The notes under the pieces were generated by a model. That model did no database searches. It was not told where the DNA came from and was given only the letters and a program-made list of their open reading frames with translations. Below are positions 5,378 to 8,742 of a stretch of 8,742 nt of DNA, piece after piece. The stretch spans positions 1 to 8,742 of the forward strand of contig CAMHRJ010000077.1 in NCBI GenBank assembly GCA_946187475.1. Reading direction: 5' to 3'. A program made the position numbers and the translations under genes. Position 1 is the first letter of the stretch. Every line of letters begins with the position of its first letter. This DNA is from an uncultured Clostridia bacterium. Its GTDB lineage: Bacteria; Bacillota; Clostridia; Oscillospirales; Oscillospiraceae.

Positions 5378-5419
5378 CTCTCCTTCCGGAGAGAAAAGAG
5401 AATTTTCATTTCATGAAAT
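5378..5419. promoter_or_regulatory. Hairpin and perfect palindrome in the dnaN leader region
   Basis: A 6-bp hairpin CTCTCC/GGAGAG (5378-5383 with 5388-5393, loop TTCC) directly follows the unwinding stretch, and a perfect 12-bp palindrome ATTTCATGAAAT (5408-5419) lies 1 nt before the AAGGAGG ribosome site of dnaN. Either may affect dnaN expression or bind a protein; the role is not shown by the sequence. I could not place a convincing dnaN promoter. Confidence 0.4.
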
Positions 5420-5434
5420 CAAGGAGGAGTCATC

Positions 5435-6541
5435 ATGAAATTTTCCTGTGAAAAATACGTTCTGCAGCAGGCAGCACTGTCCGCAGCCCGTGCCGTCGCG
5501 TCCAAGAGCCCGGTGCCCAGTCTGGAGGGTCTGCTGGTGGAGGCGGGAGAGTCCGTCTGCATCACCGGCTACGATCTGAAGCGGGCCATCTACACCACCA
5601 TTGCCGCTGACGTCTCCGAGCAGGGCAGCGTGGTCATCAACGCCCGGCTCTTCTGCGAGATGCTCCGCCGCATGCCCGACGGCGTGCTCACCTTCACGGT
5701 GGAGAACAACACCGTCAGCGTCCGCTGCGGCAAGGCCCACTTCGACGTGGTGGGCATCAGCGCCGAGGATTATCCCGATCTGCCGGCGGTGGACGGCGCC
5801 AGAGGCGTGGAGCTGCCCCAGGACCTGCTGAAGACCATGATCAATGAGACCTCCTTTGCCATCAGCAACAACGACGCCCGCCCGGTCTACACCGGTTCCC
5901 TGTTCGAGTTGGAGCAGAACGAGCTGCGCATCGTTTCCGTGGACGGCTATCGTCTGGCCCTGCGGCGGGAAGCCGTGGAGGGCTACGGCGAGGACTGCAG
6001 CTTCATCGTGCCGGGCACGGCCCTCAGCGATCTGGAGCGCTTCTGCGCCGACAGTGAGGACACCGTGAAGCTGGCTGTGGGCGATAAGTACATCTCCTTC
6101 ACCGTGGGCGACACCGTTATCCTCTCCCGCCTGCTGGAGGGTGAGTTCCTGAATTACCGCAAGGCCATTCCCGAGAGCTTCCGCGTCACTGTGAAGGTGG
6201 AGCGCTCGGAGCTGCTGCACGTGGTGGAGCGCGTGAGCCTCATCGTGGACGACAAGGTGCGCACGCCCCTGCGTCTCACATTCAACCAGGACGCCGTGGA
6301 TTTCCTGTGCACCACGCCCATGGGCAAGGCCGAGGACGTCTGCCCCTGCGAGGGCGACGGTCAGGGTCTGGAGATCGGCTTCAACGACCGCTATCTCTCC
6401 GACGCGCTGAAAAACGCCCCCGCCGACGAGGTGGTCCTCTGCCTGAACACCGGCTCTTCCCCCTGCATTCTCCGTGCTGCCGACGGCAGCGACCGCTTCA
6501 CCTATATGATTCTCCCGGTACGTCTGAGAGCCGGACAGTAA
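5435..6541 (+). CDS. dnaN: DNA polymerase III beta subunit (sliding clamp)
   Basis: 368 residues, near the usual 365-380. It forms a dimeric ring around DNA that tethers polymerase III and many repair factors. The three repeated clamp folds cover about 1-118, 120-240 and 245-368. Family landmarks are present: NARLFCEMLRRMPDG near 69-83, AEDYPDLP at 110-117, VDGYRLALR at 169-177, FLNYRKAIP near 236-246, and the C terminus YMILPVRL that forms part of the partner-binding cleft. Start ATG follows AAGGAGG (5421-5427) by 7 nt. It lies directly after oriC and begins a compact cluster: yaaA starts 6 nt after its stop codon. No truncation or odd residue seen. Confidence 0.98.
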   Translation: MKFSCEKYVLQQAALSAARAVASKSPVPSLEGLLVEAGESVCITGYDLKRAIYTTIAADVSEQGSVVINARLFCEMLRRMPDGVLTFTVENNTVSVRCGKAHFDVVGISAEDYPDLPAVDGARGVELPQDLLKTMINETSFAISNNDARPVYTGSLFELEQNELRIVSVDGYRLALRREAVEGYGEDCSFIVPGTALSDLERFCADSEDTVKLAVGDKYISFTVGDTVILSRLLEGEFLNYRKAIPESFRVTVKVERSELLHVVERVSLIVDDKVRTPLRLTFNQDAVDFLCTTPMGKAEDVCPCEGDGQGLEIGFNDRYLSDALKNAPADEVVLCLNTGSSPCILRAADGSDRFTYMILPVRLRAGQ

Positions 6542-6547
6542 TAATCT

Positions 6548-6760
6548 ATGGAAACCGTTAAAATCAAAAGTGAATTCATCAAGCTGGACGCTCTGCTGAA
6601 GTTCGCCGCCCTGGTAGGTACCGGCGGTGAGGCGAAGCTGGTCATCGCCGACGGTCTGGTGACCGTCAACGGCGAAGTCTGCACCATGCGCGGCAAGAAG
6701 ATTCGCCCCGGGGACGTGGTGTCCTTTGCCGGCGCGGAGCTGCGCGTCGAGGCGGAATAG
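6548..6760 (+). CDS. yaaA: S4 domain RNA-binding protein YaaA
   Basis: 70 residues, the full size of this family (about 70 residues in B. subtilis). It is a stand-alone S4 domain: LDALLKFAALVGTGGEAK, then the core strand VTVNGEV, then KKIRPGDVVSFAG, the KxRxGD motif typical of S4 RNA-binding folds. It is linked to ribosomal RNA or ribosome assembly and is conserved between dnaN and recF in Firmicutes. The start has no clear Shine-Dalgarno; with only 6 nt after the dnaN stop it is likely translated by coupling. Its TAG stop is immediately followed by the recF ATG. Confidence 0.95.
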   Translation: METVKIKSEFIKLDALLKFAALVGTGGEAKLVIADGLVTVNGEVCTMRGKKIRPGDVVSFAGAELRVEAE

Positions 6761-7861
6761 ATGGAGATTCGGCGCATCGCCCTGAACGGCTTTCGAAATT
6801 ACGACATGGCCTCGGCGGAATTTTCCCCGGGCACCAACGTGATCTCCGGCGAAAATGCCCAGGGCAAGACGAATCTGCTGGAGGCGGTCTATCTGCTCAC
6901 GGGCGGGCGGAGCTTCCGTACCCGGTTCGACAAGGAGCTCATCGGCTTTGACTATTCCGAGGCCACCGTTCTGGCGGACGTCTATGGTCAGGGCCGGGAC
7001 CAGACCGTCCACATCCGCATGCGGCGGGGCCAGCGCAAGCAGATTCTGCAAAACGGCGTGAAAAAGACCGCCACGGAGCTCTCCGGCAGCTTTGCCGCCG
7101 TGCTGTTCTGCCCCGATGATCTGAGCATCATCCGCTCCGGCGCTGCCGAGCGGCGGAAGATGATGGATCTGGCCATCGCCCAGCTGCGACCCAATTATGG
7201 CCAGCTGATCAGCGATTATCACCGACTGCAGGAGCAGAAGACCAGCATCCTCAGGGACTGGCACGAAAAACCGGATCTGCTGGACATGCTGGACGACTTT
7301 TCCAACCAGATGTGCCGGGTCTCGGCCCGGATCATCCGCTATCGCGCGGCCTACGCCAAGCGGCTGGAGGCTGCGGCCACTCCCATCCACAGCGAGTTTG
7401 CCGGCGGTCGGGAGAAGCTCTCCATGGCCTACCAGACCGTCAGCACAGTCACAGACCCACTGGCCTCGGAAAAGGAGATCTATTACCAGATCTGCGAGCA
7501 TCAGGAGGCCCATCGCCGGGCGGAGCTGGAGAGCGGACAGTGTCTCACCGGCGCCCACAAGGACGACCTGCTGATCTTCTTAAACGATCAAAGCGCCCGC
7601 TCCTTTGCCTCCCAGGGCCAGACCCGCACGGCGGCTCTGAGTCTGAAGCTGGCAGAGCGGGAGATCTTCACCGACGAATTCGGTGAGCCGCCGGTCCTTA
7701 TGCTGGACGACGTGCTCTCGGAGCTGGACGCAAAGCGGCAGGAGTTTGTCTTAAACCGCATCGGCGGCGGCCAGACCCTCATCACCTGCTGCGAGGACGA
7801 GCACATCGCCGAGCGCACCGGCGGGAAGGTCCTGACGGTGAAAAACGGGATGATCCGATAA
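6761..7861 (+). CDS. recF: DNA replication and repair protein RecF
   Basis: 366 residues, normal for RecF. An SMC/ABC-like ATPase that, with RecO and RecR, loads RecA at single-strand gaps. Walker A is GENAQGKT at 30-37, followed by the RecF-typical LTGGRSFRT; an arm region with coiled helices covers about 130-240; the TGxHxDDL motif appears as TGAHKDDL at 263-270; the ABC signature-like SFASQGQTRTAALSLKLAE follows; Walker B is PVLMLDDVLSELD, with Asp316-Asp317. The ATG directly abuts the yaaA stop codon, with GAGG at 6749-6752 inside yaaA, so translation is coupled. No terminator with a U-tract follows; instead there is repeat DNA. Confidence 0.98.
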   Translation: MEIRRIALNGFRNYDMASAEFSPGTNVISGENAQGKTNLLEAVYLLTGGRSFRTRFDKELIGFDYSEATVLADVYGQGRDQTVHIRMRRGQRKQILQNGVKKTATELSGSFAAVLFCPDDLSIIRSGAAERRKMMDLAIAQLRPNYGQLISDYHRLQEQKTSILRDWHEKPDLLDMLDDFSNQMCRVSARIIRYRAAYAKRLEAAATPIHSEFAGGREKLSMAYQTVSTVTDPLASEKEIYYQICEHQEAHRRAELESGQCLTGAHKDDLLIFLNDQSARSFASQGQTRTAALSLKLAEREIFTDEFGEPPVLMLDDVLSELDAKRQEFVLNRIGGGQTLITCCEDEHIAERTGGKVLTVKNGMIR

Positions 7862-7884
7862 AAAGAATTTCACCGTGAAAGTGG

Positions 7885-7904
7885 GGGCGATTCACGAATC
7901 GCCC
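7885..7904. repeat. Short palindromic repeat GGGCGATT-type after recF
   Basis: A perfect 20-nt palindrome-like hairpin: GGGCGATTC (7885-7893) with GAATCGCCC (7896-7904). It is preceded by a second small inverted repeat TTTCAC/GTGAAA (7868-7873 with 7875-7880). No T-run follows, so it is not a standard terminator. From memory, GGCGATTC...GAATCGCC palindromes occur as dispersed intergenic repeats in many Clostridia and often yield spurious peptides reading GAIHESP; in-genome copy number cannot be checked here. Confidence 0.65.
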
Positions 7905-7936
7905 GATGTAGAATCTTTTGCTGCACAAAAAGAGAA

Positions 7937-8106
7937 TGTCATTGCGAGGAGCGAAGCGACGTGGCAATCTCTGTATCAGCATCGGAATCTCCGTAAGAGT
8001 TCTTGGAAAAGGAGACATCGTCTCAACCTTTCCTTCAAGTCTGATGATAGACAAACTACCAACGCAGAGATTGCCGCGCCAGTGTGCGCACTGGCTCGCA
8101 ATGACA
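7937..8106. mobile_element. MITE-like palindromic repeat element (170 bp) inserted between recF and remB
   Basis: Terminal inverted repeats TGTCATTGCGAG (7937-7948) and CTCGCAATGACA (8095-8106) match 12 of 12. Each end is also a hairpin of its own, ATTGC...GCAAT: the left one encloses GAGCGAAGCGAC, the right one encloses the palindrome GCCAGTG/CACTGGC. The middle folds too: GAGAC (8012-8016) with GTCTC (8020-8024), flanked by imperfectly paired CTTGG.../...TTCAAG. The whole is a long imperfect palindrome centred near 8020. It has no transposase gene. Translation gives the well-known spurious peptides VIARSEATWQS (plus) and VIASQCAHWRGN (minus) seen in many mis-annotated bacterial ORFs, which supports a widespread non-coding repeat family. 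Confidence 0.82.
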
Positions 8107-8168
8107 CTCTGTTTCAGGTTCTGCGTAGACTTCATCATCCCAACAAATTCACTACCATCCAAATCACT

Positions 8169-8432
8169 ATGTATCTTCATTTAGGCAACAACTGCATCGT
8201 CAGAAAAAACAGCGTCATCGGCATTTTCGATCTGGATACCGTCACCTGGTCCCACCGGACGCGGGAAACTCTCGCCATGGTGGAGCAGGCCGGCCAGGTG
8301 GAAAACGCCGCCGACGATCTCCCCCGCTCCCTGGTGGTCTGCTCCCTGGGCAGCGGCCAGCGGTATATTCTCTCGCAGATCTCCCCCGCCACGCTGCAGA
8401 AGCGCAGCGAGCAGAGCGGACTGGGAATCTAA
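8169..8432 (+). CDS. remB: Extracellular matrix regulator RemB (DUF370 family)
   Basis: 87 residues; family members (RemA/RemB, DUF370) are about 80-90 residues. The N terminus MYLHLG and the segment IGIFDLDTVTWS are the family signature, and gene position between recF and gyrB matches B. subtilis remB (yaaB), a small DNA-binding-type regulator of matrix genes. Start chosen at MYLHLG because homologues begin there; the frame is open for another 294 nt upstream, but that part is repeat DNA with spurious peptides. No Shine-Dalgarno is visible before the ATG (the preceding 20 nt are C/A-rich) and no clear promoter was found. gyrB follows 35 nt downstream. Identity is firm; how it is translated is the odd point. 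Confidence 0.92.
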   Translation: MYLHLGNNCIVRKNSVIGIFDLDTVTWSHRTRETLAMVEQAGQVENAADDLPRSLVVCSLGSGQRYILSQISPATLQKRSEQSGLGI

Positions 8433-8467
8433 CATTGTAATTTCATTCTGGAAACAGAGGTATCTAT

Positions 8468-8742
8468 ATGGCAGAAATCACGGATAAAATCACACAGGAA
8501 TACGACGCCAGTCAGATCCAGGTTCTGGAGGGACTGGAGGCAGTACGCAAGCGGCCGGGCATGTACATCGGCTCCACGTCGGCCTCCGGACTGCACCACC
8601 TGGTCTATGAGATCGTGGACAACTCCATCGACGAGGCCCTGGCGGGCTACTGCGACCACATTGAAGTCGTGATCGAAGCCGGGAACATCATCCGCGTCTC
8701 CGACAACGGCCGCGGCATCCCCGTGGACATCCAGCCCCAGAC
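8468..8742 (+). CDS. gyrB: DNA gyrase subunit B, N-terminal part (cut by window end)
   Basis: The first 91 residues of the ATPase subunit of DNA gyrase, which with GyrA introduces negative supercoils. The N-terminal GHKL ATPase fold is recognisable: YDASQIQVLEGLEAVRKRPGMYIGST, the N-box EIVDNSIDEALAGYC that holds the Mg-ATP-binding Glu/Asn, and the G1 box DNGRGIPVD. These features are shared with ParE, but the dnaA-dnaN-recF-remB neighbourhood makes GyrB the right call. ATG 8468 follows AGAGG (8456-8460) by 7 nt. It is likely expressed together with remB. The remainder lies to the right of the window. Confidence 0.96.
   Translation, partial: MAEITDKITQEYDASQIQVLEGLEAVRKRPGMYIGSTSASGLHHLVYEIVDNSIDEALAGYCDHIEVVIEAGNIIRVSDNGRGIPVDIQPQ

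Noticed and set aside
5411..7558. A 715-codon open frame on the minus strand over dnaN, yaaA and recF (and a 486-codon one over dnaA, 3823-5283)
   Set aside because: They lie antisense to certain core genes, have composition typical of complementary reading of GC-rich codons, and show no motifs, ribosome sites or promoters. They are by-products of strong third-position GC bias.
7868..7880. parS-like inverted repeat TTTCAC-C-GTGAAA just after recF
   Set aside because: It resembles the parS core TTTCACGTGAAA, but an extra C at the centre changes the half-site spacing and the outer TG/CA bases are missing, so ParB binding is unlikely.
7933..8106. CRISPR-like array because of repeated ATTGC/GCAAT hairpins
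   Set aside because: There are only two arms in inverted orientation and no evenly spaced direct repeats; it fits a palindromic MITE instead.
7875..8168. N-terminal extension of remB (peptide containing GAIHESP and VIARSEATWQS)
   Set aside because: It is translation of dispersed palindromic repeats, has no ribosome site at the GTG, and RemB homologues start at MYLHLG.
7782..8180. Minus-strand ORF across the recF end and repeat element
   Set aside because: It covers the 3' end of recF antisense and otherwise repeat DNA (VIASQCAHWRGN-type spurious peptide), with no start signals.

Overview
The window is the replication-origin region of a Gram-positive, low-sporulation-signal Firmicute, most likely class Clostridia and probably an Oscillospirales/Oscillospiraceae-type gut bacterium. 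The evidence is the gene order dnaA-dnaN-yaaA(S4)-recF-remB-gyrB with an oriC between dnaA and dnaN, strong AGGAGG-type ribosome sites, and GC-rich third codon positions. The class is well supported; the family is inference.

Left part (1-3700) is accessory. It starts with the tail of a DUF3267 putative zincin membrane protein, then a FlK-type hotdog thioesterase, a run of three strong hairpins, and a bidirectional terminator. A tiny zinc-ribbon protein (minus strand) and a histidine-family phosphatase (plus strand) are divergent and have back-to-back promoters. The phosphatase converges on a minus-strand metallo-beta-lactamase-fold hydrolase, and the gap between their stop codons is filled by a 7-bp-unit tandem repeat arranged as two inverted arms. 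After a divergent intergenic region with a plus-strand terminator-like hairpin comes a secreted, C39/papain-like protein with its own promoter and terminator. No rpmH-rnpA-yidC cluster is seen beside dnaA.

Right part (3740-8742) is the core replication block, all on the plus strand. dnaA has an extended -10 promoter that shares two 12-nt blocks with the promoter of the upstream secreted-protein gene. Downstream of dnaA lies a compact oriC: a cluster of variant DnaA boxes (YTYTCCACA), then a short GC-rich stretch, five CTA/CTG triplets (DnaA-trio) and an A/T-rich unwinding stretch. dnaN, yaaA and recF follow as a tight cluster (6-nt and 0-nt gaps). The recF-remB gap of about 300 nt is almost entirely repeat DNA: a short GGGCGATT palindrome, then a 170-bp MITE-like palindromic element. 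remB follows without a visible Shine-Dalgarno sequence, then the start of gyrB, cut by the window end.

How they act together: DnaA opens oriC, DnaN clamps polymerase III, RecF supports gap repair and fork restart, GyrB (with GyrA) relieves supercoils. I see no new defence or mobile system. The most interesting items are the repeat insertion upstream of remB, the inverted heptamer element, the paired promoter modules, and the clear DnaA-trio origin with non-canonical boxes.
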